Of a stretch of DNA of 64,000 nt, positions 31,923 through 40,683 are shown piece after piece; position 1 is the stretch's first letter; the number at the start of each line of letters is the position of its first letter. Both the position numbers and the translations under genes were made by a program. Below the pieces are notes generated by a model. That model searched no databases and was not told the DNA's origin. It saw nothing but the letters and a program-made list of their open reading frames with translations. Where the stretch lies: NCBI RefSeq assembly GCF_016412875.1, contig NZ_JAEKPD010000010.1, forward strand, positions 151,335-215,334, given 5' to 3'. This DNA is from Palleronia pontilimi. GTDB lineage: Bacteria > Pseudomonadota > Alphaproteobacteria > Rhodobacterales > Rhodobacteraceae.

Positions 31923-32375
31923 TCAGTCGACGAGGATGCGGCCCTTGCGCAGGATCGCGGACATGAGGGTGCCCGGATCGCGCACCGGCTCGAGCGCGCC
32001 GCGTACGGTGACGCGCTGGCCTTCTTCGAGCGTGTCGATGGGATCGTCCAACATCACGGTCAGCGCAGTGCCGTGGCTGGGGTCGCCGCAGAACGGGCAG
32101 AAGCCGAGGTCCGAGACCAGAATGAATTCGCGCGCCTGGCCGCCATCGGTGACGGGCACAGCGTAGCCCGACAGGTCGAACTCGGCGATGCCGTCGCGCA
32201 TCTGGGGCGGGAAGATCTTGGTAACGAACCAGTCGTCGGCCGTCTCGACCTCTTCGGTCTGGATGGCGCGCAGCAGGTCCCATCCCTGTACAGGGTCGGT
32301 TCCGGCGAGCCCCGCGGCGGGGGAGAGCGCGGTGGCTAGGGCGATACCCGAGACGGCCAGGGGGCTTGAAGGCAT
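31923..32375 (-). CDS. Exported DUF3299-like protein
   Basis: A 150-residue protein with an N-terminal signal (PSSPLAVSGIALATALSPAA, cleavage near GLAG). The mature part begins with a GWDLLRAIQ segment, has FPPQMRD, a strand LSGYAVPV and a Cys-x2-Cys motif in SDLGFCPFCGDPSHG, followed by an OB-like strand VTVRGAL. This order resembles DUF3299 periplasmic proteins. GAGGA sits 7 bases before ATG 32375. The CxxC could bind metal or be redox active; not provable here. Confidence 0.65.
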   Translation of the reverse strand: MPSSPLAVSGIALATALSPAAGLAGTDPVQGWDLLRAIQTEEVETADDWFVTKIFPPQMRDGIAEFDLSGYAVPVTDGGQAREFILVSDLGFCPFCGDPSHGTALTVMLDDPIDTLEEGQRVTVRGALEPVRDPGTLMSAILRKGRILVD

Positions 32376-32473
32376 GAGGGGATCCTCTTCTGCACACAAA
32401 ATTAAGCGAAAAGGTAACGGAATCGCTTTAAGATTCCAGACGTATTCTGGTCAGTTGGCGGCTCTTCGCCGGC

Positions 32474-34081
32474 CTAGACCATCATTTCCTTTGTGGCCGT
32501 GAGCTTGACCTCGGGATAGTCGCGCTCGACCCGGTCGATGTCCCATTGCAGGCGGGTGAGATAGACGAGGTCGCCGTCGCTGTCGTGGGCGATGTGCTGC
32601 TTGTTGGCCTGCACGAATTTGTCCACCGCCGCGTCTGCCCCTGACACCCAGCGGGCCGAGGTGAATTGCGACGACTCGAACCGGACGGGCAGGCCGTATT
32701 CCAGCTCGATCCGGCTGGCCAGCACCTCGAATTGCAGCGCGCCGACGACGCCCACGATGAAGCCCGCGCCCATCATCGGCTTGAATACCTTGGCGGCGCC
32801 TTCCTCGGCGAACTGGCTAAGCGCCTTGTCCAGGTGCTTGGCCTTCATCGGGTCGCCCGCGCGGCAGTTCTGCAAAAGCTCGGGCGCGAAGGACGGGATG
32901 CCGCTGACGCGCAGGCTTTCACCCTCGGTCAGCGTGTCACCGATGCGCAGCTGGCCGTGGTTGGGGATGCCCATGATGTCGCCGGCCCAGGCTTCTTCCG
33001 CCAGTTCGCGGTCCGAGGCCAGGAACAGCACCGGGTTGCTGATCGCCATGGGTTTCTTGGACCGCACATGGGTCAACTTCATGCCGCGCTTGAAATGGCC
33101 CGATGCCATGCGCACGAAGGCCACGCGGTCGCGGTGCTTGGGGTCCATGTTGGCCTGCACCTTGAACACGAAACCGGTGACCTTGTCCTCGTCGGGCGAG
33201 ATCTGGCGCGGCTGGGCCTTTTGCGGCTGCGGCTCTGGGCCGAAATCGCCGATGCCGGTCATCAGTTCCTTGACGCCGAAGCTGTTGATGGCGCTGCCGA
33301 ACCAGATCGGCGTCAGCGTGCCGTCCAGAAGCGCCTGCTGGTCGAATTTCGGCAGCAATTCGCGCGCCATCTCGACCTCGTCGCGCAGCTGCTCCAGCAG
33401 CGCTGCGGGCACATGCTCGGCCATCTTCGGGTCGTCGAGCCCTTCGAGCCGGATCGATTCCGCCACCTTGTTGCGGTCAGCGCGGTCCATCAGCTCCAGA
33501 CGATCGTTGAGCATGTCGTAGCAGCCCAGGAAGTCGCGGCCCTGACCGATGGGCCAGGAGGCGGGTGTGACGTCGATGGCCAGGTTTTCCTGGATCTCGT
33601 CGATGATCTCGAACGTGTCGCGCGCCTCGCGGTCCATCTTGTTGCAAAAGGTCAGGATCGGCAGGTCGCGCAGGCGGCAGACCTCGAAAAGTTTCTGGGT
33701 CTGGCTTTCCACGCCCTTGGCGCCGTCGATCACCATGACCGCGGCGTCGACGGCGGTCAGCGTGCGATAGGTGTCTTCGGAAAAGTCGCTGTGGCCCGGT
33801 GTGTCCACCAGGTTGAAGCGGTAGTTCCCGAAATCGAAGGACATGGCCGAGGCCGAGACGGAAATCCCACGGTCCTTTTCCATCTGCATGAAGTCCGACC
33901 GCGTGCGCCGCGCCTCGCCCTTGGCGCGGACCTGACCGGCCATCTGGATCGCGCCGCCATAGAGCAGGAATTTCTCGGTCAGCGTGGTTTTGCCGGCATC
34001 GGGATGGCTGATGATGGCAAAGGTCCGGCGGCGCGCGATTTCGGGCGGCAGGGGGGCGGCGTTATGGGTGCGATCCAGCAT
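32474..34081 (-). CDS. prfC: Peptide chain release factor 3
   Basis: A 535-residue translational GTPase that removes RF1/RF2 from the ribosome after peptide release. G1 is SHPDAGKTT (residues 25-33), G3 DTPGHSDFSEDTYR, G4 NKMDR; the QMEKDRGISVSASAM switch region is RF3-specific. Domain III ends with the PVRFESSQF region typical of the class. Start ATG 34081 (MLDRTHN) matches relatives; ATG 34090 and GTG 34102 are possible upstream starts. Confidence 0.95.
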   Translation of the reverse strand: MLDRTHNAAPLPPEIARRRTFAIISHPDAGKTTLTEKFLLYGGAIQMAGQVRAKGEARRTRSDFMQMEKDRGISVSASAMSFDFGNYRFNLVDTPGHSDFSEDTYRTLTAVDAAVMVIDGAKGVESQTQKLFEVCRLRDLPILTFCNKMDREARDTFEIIDEIQENLAIDVTPASWPIGQGRDFLGCYDMLNDRLELMDRADRNKVAESIRLEGLDDPKMAEHVPAALLEQLRDEVEMARELLPKFDQQALLDGTLTPIWFGSAINSFGVKELMTGIGDFGPEPQPQKAQPRQISPDEDKVTGFVFKVQANMDPKHRDRVAFVRMASGHFKRGMKLTHVRSKKPMAISNPVLFLASDRELAEEAWAGDIMGIPNHGQLRIGDTLTEGESLRVSGIPSFAPELLQNCRAGDPMKAKHLDKALSQFAEEGAAKVFKPMMGAGFIVGVVGALQFEVLASRIELEYGLPVRFESSQFTSARWVSGADAAVDKFVQANKQHIAHDSDGDLVYLTRLQWDIDRVERDYPEVKLTATKEMMV

Positions 34082-34164
34082 GGGCGGCATATAAGCGGGC
34101 ACGGTCCCGCGCGCAATCGCCCGCGATCCGTGCTATGATGGACGGTCAACGACAGGAGGATGTC

Positions 34165-34539
34165 ATGAGCCTTATGGATATCGCCAACGAGCTGGTCGAC
34201 CGGGTCCGCAACGGCGACGGAACGCAGCTTCTGGAAACGATCTACGCCAAGGACGCCGAGTCGGTCGAAGCCTCCAGTCCCGAGGGGGAAGACCGGGTGT
34301 CCAAGGGTCTGGACGCGCTACGCGGCAAGCACGCGTGGTGGGACGAGCACATGGAGACGCACAGCATGGGCGTCGAAGGCCCGTTCCCCCATGGCGACGA
34401 CAAGTTCGCCGTGATCTACGACGTGGATGCCACGAACAAGCAGACTAAGGATCGCATGAAGATGCGCGAAGTGGCGGTTTACACGGTTCGGAACGACAAG
34501 ATCGCGCGCGAGGAGTTCTTCTACACGTCGGGCGGCTGA
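34165..34539 (+). CDS. SnoaL/NTF2-like fold protein
   Basis: A 124-residue single-domain protein. The N-terminal helices (DIANELVDRVRNGDG), the aromatic-rich centre and the C-terminal strands (REVAVYTVRNDKIAREEFFY) fit the cone-shaped NTF2/SnoaL fold used for small-molecule binding or catalysis. A perfect AGGAGG (34154-34159) lies 5 bases before ATG 34165, which decides the start. Monocistronic, divergent from prfC. Ligand unknown. Confidence 0.75.
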   Translation: MSLMDIANELVDRVRNGDGTQLLETIYAKDAESVEASSPEGEDRVSKGLDALRGKHAWWDEHMETHSMGVEGPFPHGDDKFAVIYDVDATNKQTKDRMKMREVAVYTVRNDKIAREEFFYTSGG

Positions 34540-34546
34540 CCGGCGA

Positions 34547-35554
34547 CTAGCAGGCGGATGCGCGGCGCAGCTGGTCGACGATGACCGCGCCCGCGCCGGG
34601 GGGAATCACGTATTCCTTGGCGTGGGTGTCGCTTTCGGTCATCCTGGCGCCCAGTTCCGCCGGAAGCGCGGACCGGGTGCGGGTATCGACCAGCAGCGTT
34701 TCGGCTGCAATGCCTTCGGCATAGATGATCTCGTGCCGGTCGAAGAGCAGCTGGAAGTAGTCCACGAAGCCGCCATCGGTGCGCGTCACGCTGGTGCCGT
34801 TCAGCAGGTGCTTGGCCTTGATCAGCACCTCCGCGCGACCCGCGCGCAGGTGATCCTGCCGCTGGTAGACGAACAGCCGATGGTTGGGGCTGACGATCAG
34901 GTCGTTTTCGTTGTTCAGCACGCCCTTCGCGATGCGGATCGGCGCGAAAACCCCGGACGCGCGGACCGTCTGCCGGCCGATCCAGCGGATCTTCTGGGGG
35001 CCGTGGTCACGGGTCAGAACCAGATCGCCCACTTTCAACGCCTCGATCGGTGTTTGGCAGCCGTTGGACATGGCGATGTGGGTGCCGCGGGTGAAGGACA
35101 CGCAGGCTGCCTCGGCAAAGCGGGCGGCGGCGGCGTCGCGGTCGATGCGAACCAGCGTGTATTCGCGCCGGGCTTGCAGCGGGCTGAGCGGGAAAAGGTG
35201 GACCTGGGCGATGGTGCAGCGGTCGCGGTTCATCTCGACCACAACGACGATCTCGACCAGCGTGCCGTCGGTGGACATGAAGGTGGCGACGCAATCCAGG
35301 TGCAACTCGGCGCCGGGCATCCCCGTCTCGGATTGCAGAGCGATGACCATTTGCTTCTGGTCGGCCAAGTGACCGATGGCCAGTCGGACGCGGTCCACAT
35401 CCGCCAGAAGCTGGTAGCTGTCGCCCAGGATCAGGTCGTCCGCGATGGACATCGGGTCGCCCAGGTTGGCCCCGTCCACGGCCGTGAAACAGGCCGCGGA
35501 GTAGACGGGCAGGCTTTGCGCGGGCTGGAGCGCGACGGATGAATGCACGGTCAT
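34547..35554 (-). CDS. Hint-domain protein
   Basis: A 335-residue protein with a Hint (hedgehog/intein) domain from about residue 150: Cys151 opens it (ACVSFTRGTHI), then IEALKVGDLVLTRDHGPQ, and a later SPNHRLFV carries the block-type His. Many Rhodobacteraceae proteins of this type carry one Hint domain after a variable N-terminus and are secreted or surface proteins. Here the first 150 residues resemble no family I know. ATG 35554 is chosen since GGAAG lies 8 bases upstream; a GTG at 35623 is possible. Hint domains usually cleave or splice peptide bonds. Confidence 0.8.
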   Translation of the reverse strand: MTVHSSVALQPAQSLPVYSAACFTAVDGANLGDPMSIADDLILGDSYQLLADVDRVRLAIGHLADQKQMVIALQSETGMPGAELHLDCVATFMSTDGTLVEIVVVVEMNRDRCTIAQVHLFPLSPLQARREYTLVRIDRDAAAARFAEAACVSFTRGTHIAMSNGCQTPIEALKVGDLVLTRDHGPQKIRWIGRQTVRASGVFAPIRIAKGVLNNENDLIVSPNHRLFVYQRQDHLRAGRAEVLIKAKHLLNGTSVTRTDGGFVDYFQLLFDRHEIIYAEGIAAETLLVDTRTRSALPAELGARMTESDTHAKEYVIPPGAGAVIVDQLRRASAC

Positions 35555-35815
35555 GGCGGCAGCTTCCATGGATGGCGGGTGAAGATCCGACACCGATCCT
35601 TCCCCAAGGAACAGGCGGCGCACCCAGTCGAAACCTGATACGTCATCTGCCGTGATCTTTCAATTTTTCAACGTGGTCTTGCCTGACTTTTTGCGACTTT
35701 GGCCACGCGGCGTGGCCATTGCGGGCATTCGTGCCAGATTACGGGATGATCGGCGACAATCGGGCTGGACCACGGGGCGCCGCGAGACAGCGAAATAGAA
35801 ACAAAAGGAGCGTTC

Positions 35816-36595
35816 ATGGATCTGGGTATCAAGGGAAAGCGTGCGTTGGTCACCGCGTCGTCGAAAGGGTTGGGGCTTGGCTGCGCCCGTGCGCTGGCGG
35901 AAGCGGGCTGCGACCTGGTGATGAACGCGCGGGGGGCCGAAACGCTCGAAGCGTCGGCGCAGGCGATTCGCGACACCTACGGTGTGGAAGTCACCACCGT
36001 GGCCTGTGACATCACGACCGAGGAAGGCCAGATGCGGGTGCTGCAACAGGCCAGCAACCCCGACATCCTTGTCACCAACGCGGGCGGCCCGCCGCCGGGC
36101 ATGTGGTCGGACTGGACTCGCGACGACTTCATCGCGGCGCTCGATGCCAACATGCTGACGCCCATCGCGCTGATGAAAGCCTGCCTTCCGGCGATGATGG
36201 AGCAGGGCTGGGGCCGCGTCGTGAACATCACGTCGGTGTCGGTCAAGGCGCCGGTTCCCGTGCTGGGGCTGTCGAACAGCGCGCGGGCGGGCCTGACGGG
36301 CTATGTCGCGGGCACGTCGCGGCAGGTGGCGGGCAAGGGTGTCACGATCAACAACCTGCTGCCGGGTATCCACGGCACGGACCGCGCCGATGCGCTCGAT
36401 AAGGGCGTCATGGAAAAAGAGGGCGTCAGCTTCGACGAGGCCCGTGCCCAGCGGCAGGCCACGATCCCCGCGGGCCGCTACGGCACGCCCGAAGAGTTCG
36501 GCCAGGCCTGCGCGTTCCTGTGCTCGACCCATGCGGGCTTCATCGTCGGCCAGAACGTCCTGCTGGATGGCGGCGCGACGAACCTGTCGATGTGA
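35816..36595 (+). CDS. SDR-fold protein lacking the catalytic Tyr/Lys
   Basis: A 259-residue short-chain dehydrogenase/reductase-fold protein. The nucleotide-binding turn is TASSKGLGLG (residues 13-22), with NAGG at 88-91 and Ser140 in NITS. The usual YxxxK, expected 13 and 17 residues after the Ser, is Ser153 and Arg157 (SNSAR). A subgroup of annotated 3-oxoacyl-ACP reductase-like proteins shares this change, so it is not a mutation unique to this gene. Activity and substrate are uncertain. AAAGGAGC precedes the ATG. Confidence 0.85.
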   Translation: MDLGIKGKRALVTASSKGLGLGCARALAEAGCDLVMNARGAETLEASAQAIRDTYGVEVTTVACDITTEEGQMRVLQQASNPDILVTNAGGPPPGMWSDWTRDDFIAALDANMLTPIALMKACLPAMMEQGWGRVVNITSVSVKAPVPVLGLSNSARAGLTGYVAGTSRQVAGKGVTINNLLPGIHGTDRADALDKGVMEKEGVSFDEARAQRQATIPAGRYGTPEEFGQACAFLCSTHAGFIVGQNVLLDGGATNLSM

Positions 36596-36715
36596 TCGGC
36601 TGGCGGTCAGGTTTTGGTTATGGGGGACACAACCCGTTGGCCTTGTTTCCCCTTTTCCGGTCTGCGTATCGGCATCTTCCAAGCGACCAGAGGCTGACCC
36701 TGCCGATCCGAAACC

Positions 36716-36750
36716 AGCGCGGCCTGCCCTTGAAGGGGTCGGGCCGCGCT
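36716..36750 (+). terminator. GC-rich hairpin between the SDR and ABC ATPase genes
   Basis: AGCGCGGCC (36716-36724) and GGCCGCGCT (36742-36750) form a perfect 9-bp stem with a 17-base loop that can pair further. It lies 120 bases after the SDR stop and 36 bases before the ATPase start. No T-run follows. It may separate the two genes or structure the leader of the ATPase mRNA. Confidence 0.4.
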
Positions 36751-36786
36751 GCTAGCTAAGCCCGACTGATATTGTCGGGAAAACGC

Positions 36787-37869
36787 ATGGCCCCGGTGCC
36801 GCCACGACTGGAAATAATCGATCTTTGCTGCGCCTTCGACGGGCACCAGGTGGTCACGGACGTGTCCCTTTCGATCGCGGCGGGGCAGGTCTTGTGCCTT
36901 CTGGGCCCGTCGGGCTGCGGCAAGTCGACGACCCTGCGCGCCATCGCGGGCGTCGAGACGCCGGTGGCGGGGATCATCCGCATCGACGGGGTCGAGGTGT
37001 GCGGCCCCTCGGGCCTGACCCTGCCCGAGCAGCGGGGTGTCGGTCTGATTTTCCAGGATTTCGCGCTGTTCCCGCATCTCAGCGTCGCCGACAACGTCGC
37101 GTTCGGCCTGAAAGGCTCGCGCGCCCAGAAACGGGCCCGCGCGCGGGAGCTGCTGGAACGCGTCCGGCTCGAGCGCTATCTTGACGCCTATCCCCACGAG
37201 CTTTCAGGCGGCGAGCAGCAGCGCGTGGCGCTGGCGCGCGCCATCGCGCCGAAGCCGCGCGTGATGTTGATGGACGAGCCGTTCTCGGGGCTCGACAACC
37301 GGTTGCGCGACGGCATCCGTGACGAGACTTTGGCGCTTCTGAAAGAAGAAGGGACGGCGGTCCTGCTGGTCACGCACGAGCCGGAAGAAGCCATGCGCAT
37401 GGCCGACGAAATCGCGCTGATGCGGGACGGCCATATCGTGCAGCGCGGCGCGCCCTACAATGTCTACAATGCGCCGGTGGACCGCGCAGCGGCGGCATTT
37501 TTCAGCGATATCAACGTGATCGAAGGCGAAGTGAATGGCGCGTTGACCGACACGCCCTTCGGCCAGTTCCTGGCACCCGGACAGCCCGATGGCACGAAGG
37601 TGGACATCGCGATCCGGCCCCAGCATGTCCGCATCGACTTCGACCGTGAAGGGCGCGGGCCCCATCCGACAGCGCAGGACGGCACACCCGCCCGCGCCGT
37701 GGTCCAGCGCGCGCGGTTCATCGGCAAGGAAAGCCTGGTGGAGTTCAAGCTGGATGCGAACGGAGCCACCATGATGGCCACCGTGCCGTCCGTGTTCCTG
37801 CCCAAGCCGGGCACGCCCCTGTGGCTGATGATCCGCCGCGACCGTTGCTTCGTCTTCCCGCGCAAGTGA
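36787..37869 (+). CDS. ABC transporter ATP-binding protein (FbpC/PotA type)
   Basis: A 360-residue importer-type ATPase. Walker A GPSGCGKST, Q-loop FQDFALFPHL, signature LSGGEQQRVALARA and Walker B VMLMDEPFSGLD are intact. A C-terminal OB/TOBE-type domain (about 240-360, IAIRPQHVRIDF and SVFLPKPG) resembles that of iron(III) or polyamine uptake ATPases. No permease or binding-protein gene is beside it, so the transporter it powers is unknown. ATG 36787 has GGGA 6 bases upstream; TTG 36772 is less likely. Confidence 0.88.
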   Translation: MAPVPPRLEIIDLCCAFDGHQVVTDVSLSIAAGQVLCLLGPSGCGKSTTLRAIAGVETPVAGIIRIDGVEVCGPSGLTLPEQRGVGLIFQDFALFPHLSVADNVAFGLKGSRAQKRARARELLERVRLERYLDAYPHELSGGEQQRVALARAIAPKPRVMLMDEPFSGLDNRLRDGIRDETLALLKEEGTAVLLVTHEPEEAMRMADEIALMRDGHIVQRGAPYNVYNAPVDRAAAAFFSDINVIEGEVNGALTDTPFGQFLAPGQPDGTKVDIAIRPQHVRIDFDREGRGPHPTAQDGTPARAVVQRARFIGKESLVEFKLDANGATMMATVPSVFLPKPGTPLWLMIRRDRCFVFPRK

Positions 37870-37951
37870 CACGCTGAGGGCGATGCGTGGCGGGGCCCCG
37901 GGTCGCTTCCGGCATAGCCCGACGTTCGCCGCAACGCCGGTGTCGCGTTCG

Positions 37952-38413
37952 TCAGTGAATGGCTGCTCCGTAGTGGGGCCTTTGGCGGATCTGGGTGACT
38001 TCGCCCAGACGTCGCGGCATGTCCTGCAGAACGGCCCAGGTGAACTGGGCGGGGCGCAGCACCTGTCGGCTGGGCTGCCAGACGATGCTGGTGATCTTCG
38101 CGCGGTGGCACAGACGATGGATCAGCTGGTAGCAGATCTGGCGGGCAACGGTGACATCTTCGGACGAGTCGGCGGAAACCTCGATCGCGATCTCGACGGA
38201 GTCAGCCTTGCTTTGCTTGCGATTGACGCTGATCGTGCCGTGGTCGGTCACGAAACTCATGCTGTCGCCGCTGAACCCCATGTCCTGATCCCGGATGTGG
38301 ATCTCGGCCTGTCGCAGGCACCAGCAGATCGGGCTGGCGAGGTCATAGAATTTCGGTGCGGCGGAATTGGCGAACCGCAGAGTCGCGGCGATGCTGTTGA
38401 CGGGTTGGGGCAT
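37952..38413 (-). CDS. Hypothetical protein
   Basis: A 153-residue protein not recognised as any family. It has no signal peptide or membrane helix. Visible features are a cysteine pair in ICWCLRQ, a segment VTVARQICYQLIHRLCHRAK (helix with Cys/His) and VWQPSRQVLRPAQF. GAGGA lies 4 bases ahead of ATG 38413; an in-frame ATG at 38455 would add 14 residues. The gene is alone on the - strand, opposite the convergent ATPase gene. Confidence 0.6.
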   Translation of the reverse strand: MPQPVNSIAATLRFANSAAPKFYDLASPICWCLRQAEIHIRDQDMGFSGDSMSFVTDHGTISVNRKQSKADSVEIAIEVSADSSEDVTVARQICYQLIHRLCHRAKITSIVWQPSRQVLRPAQFTWAVLQDMPRRLGEVTQIRQRPHYGAAIH

Positions 38414-38720
38414 AGCGTCCTCGATCGAATAAATCTGTTGTTCCGCCGGAAACATTCATCAGCAATCTGGGCAGGAAAATGGCGGTGACGGGAATGATCC
38501 AGTATTTTTGCGAAGTTTGTTTCGACAAGATGATGGTTCAGAAGCGGATTTTCAGCGAATTAGGTAACACACGGTGACCGAAAGTCAGCCACCCGCATGC
38601 GGATAATCCCACAAACCTAGACCGAACAGCGCATTTGCGAAACCTACCCATCCGGACTGGATTTGCGCAAAGAAAAGGGGCGCCCCGAAGGACGCCCCTT
38701 GTCAGCTTGGCCGCGATGGA
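38414..38720. other. 307-base gap with no convincing protein gene
   Basis: This gap lies between the hypothetical gene (start 38413) and glnA (end 38721). It holds the glnA terminator at 38675-38700 and presumably the promoter of the hypothetical gene. It is less GC-rich than its surroundings. A 32-codon + strand frame (38479-38577) with CEVC is present but has no good ribosome site. Confidence 0.6.
38669..38700 (-). terminator. Rho-independent terminator of glnA
   Basis: Read on the - strand: AAGGGGCGTCC, loop TTCG, GGGCGCCCCTT, then TTCTTT. The 11-bp stem has a single T-G wobble and a stable tetraloop, and it starts 20 bases after the glnA stop. The strongest intrinsic terminator in the window. 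Confidence 0.85.
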
Positions 38721-40127
38721 TCAGCAGCTGTAGTACATCTTGAATTCCATCGGGTGCGGGCAGTGCTCGTAGGCGTAGATCTCTTCCCACTTCAGGTCCA
38801 TGTAGCCTTCGATCTGGCTTTTGGTGAACACGTCACCGGCCAGCAGGAAGTCCATGTCCTTTTCCAGCTCTTCCATCGCCTCGCGCAGGGACGCGCAGAC
38901 GGTGGGGATGTCGGCCAGCTCTTCGGGCGGCAGATCGTAGAGATCCTTGTCCATGGCTTCGCCCGGGTGAATCTTGTTCTTGATCCCGTCGATGCCCGCC
39001 ATCAGCAGGGCCGCGAAGCACAGGTAGGGGTTTGCGGACGGGTCGGGGAAGCGGGCCTCGACACGCTTGGCCTTGGGCGACTCGGCCCACGGGATCCGAA
39101 CGCAGCCCGAACGGTTGCGCGCCGAGTAGGCGCGCAGCACTGGGGCCTCGAAGCCGGGGATCAGGCGCTTGTAGCTGTTCGTGGACGGGTTGGTGAAGGC
39201 GTTGAGCGCCTTGGCGTGCTTCAGGATGCCGCCGATGAAGAACAGCGCTTCATCGCTGAGGTCGGCATACTTGTCACCCGCGAAGATCGGCTTGCCGTCC
39301 TTCCAGATCGACATGTTCACGTGCATGCCGGTGCCGTTGTCGCCCGAGATGGGCTTGGGCATGAACGTCGCCGACTTGCCGTAGGCGTGTGCCACGTTGT
39401 GGATCACGTACTTGTACTTCTGCAGGTTGTCGGCCTGGTCCACCAGGGTCGAGAAGATCATCCCCAGTTCGTGCTGGCACGACGCCACCTCGTGGTGGTG
39501 CTTGTCGACCTTCATGCCGATGCGCTTCATCGTCGACAGCATCTCGGCCCGCAGGTCCTGGGCGTCGTCCACGGGGTTCACGGGGAAATAGCCGCCCTTG
39601 ATGCCGGGGCGGTGGCCCATGTTGCCCATCTCGAACTCGGCATCGGTGTTCCACGACGCGTCGACCGCGTCGACCTCGTAGCTGACCTTATTCATCGCGG
39701 TCGAATACTTGACGTTGTCGAACAGGAAGAACTCGGCCTCGGGGCCGAAGAAGGCGGTGTCGCCGATGCCCGTGGACTTCAGGTATTCCTCGGCGTTGCG
39801 CGCGGTCGCGCGCGGGTCGCGGTCATAGCGCTCGCCGGTGTCGGGCTCGTGCACGGTGCAGTGCACGCAGATCGTCTTTTCGGCGTAGAACGGGTCGATA
39901 TAGGCCGAGGACGCGTCGGGCATCAGTTTCATGTCGGACTGGTCGATGGATTTCCAGCCGGCGATCGACGATCCGTCGAACATGAAGCCTTCGTCCAGGA
40001 AGTCCTCGTCGACCTCGTCCTTGATGACCGTCACGTGCTGCAACTTGCCGCGCGGATCGGTGAAACGGATATCGACATACTCGATATCCTCGTCGGCGAT
40101 CTTCTGGATCAATTCCTTGTTGTTCAT
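38721..40127 (-). CDS. glnA: Glutamine synthetase, type I
   Basis: A 468-residue enzyme making glutamine from glutamate, ammonia and ATP. Signatures include [19 protein letters not shown] near residue 50, the [10 protein letters not shown] metal/ATP region, and the Tyr in DLYDLPPEE at position 397, the adenylylation site of type I-beta enzymes. It is therefore likely controlled by GlnE. GAGGGA lies 6 bases ahead of the ATG. It follows glnB by 48 bases, in one operon, and ends at a strong terminator. Confidence 0.97.
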   Translation of the reverse strand: MNNKELIQKIADEDIEYVDIRFTDPRGKLQHVTVIKDEVDEDFLDEGFMFDGSSIAGWKSIDQSDMKLMPDASSAYIDPFYAEKTICVHCTVHEPDTGERYDRDPRATARNAEEYLKSTGIGDTAFFGPEAEFFLFDNVKYSTAMNKVSYEVDAVDASWNTDAEFEMGNMGHRPGIKGGYFPVNPVDDAQDLRAEMLSTMKRIGMKVDKHHHEVASCQHELGMIFSTLVDQADNLQKYKYVIHNVAHAYGKSATFMPKPISGDNGTGMHVNMSIWKDGKPIFAGDKYADLSDEALFFIGGILKHAKALNAFTNPSTNSYKRLIPGFEAPVLRAYSARNRSGCVRIPWAESPKAKRVEARFPDPSANPYLCFAALLMAGIDGIKNKIHPGEAMDKDLYDLPPEELADIPTVCASLREAMEELEKDMDFLLAGDVFTKSQIEGYMDLKWEEIYAYEHCPHPMEFKMYYSC

Positions 40128-40175
40128 GGAATTCCCTCTTTCCTTGATGGTTTTCGTTCTGATCCGACCTGCCGC

Positions 40176-40538
<363 letters not shown>

Positions 40539-40683
40539 TCAGTTGGGGTCAGACCACTTCCGCGCCCGGGTCTCAATCGGATAGGCTGGACGCGGGTGTG
40601 CTCGCTCGGGCAGAGTCGTAAAGCCTGCTCAATTTATGTGCAACGTGCATCATCTCGCATCGGTTTGGGAAAGGGGAAAACCC

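Noticed and set aside
38479..38577. 32-codon + strand frame with CEVC in the gap next to glnA
   Set aside because: The ribosome site is too close to the start, it is not spaced like a gene, and nothing supports it beyond the CxxC.
40636..40665. ATGTGCAACGTGCAT as an NtrC-type site between glnB and nnr
   Set aside because: It resembles the TGCAC-N-GTGCA pattern but half-site spacing is wrong and it lies just ahead of nnr; not convincing.
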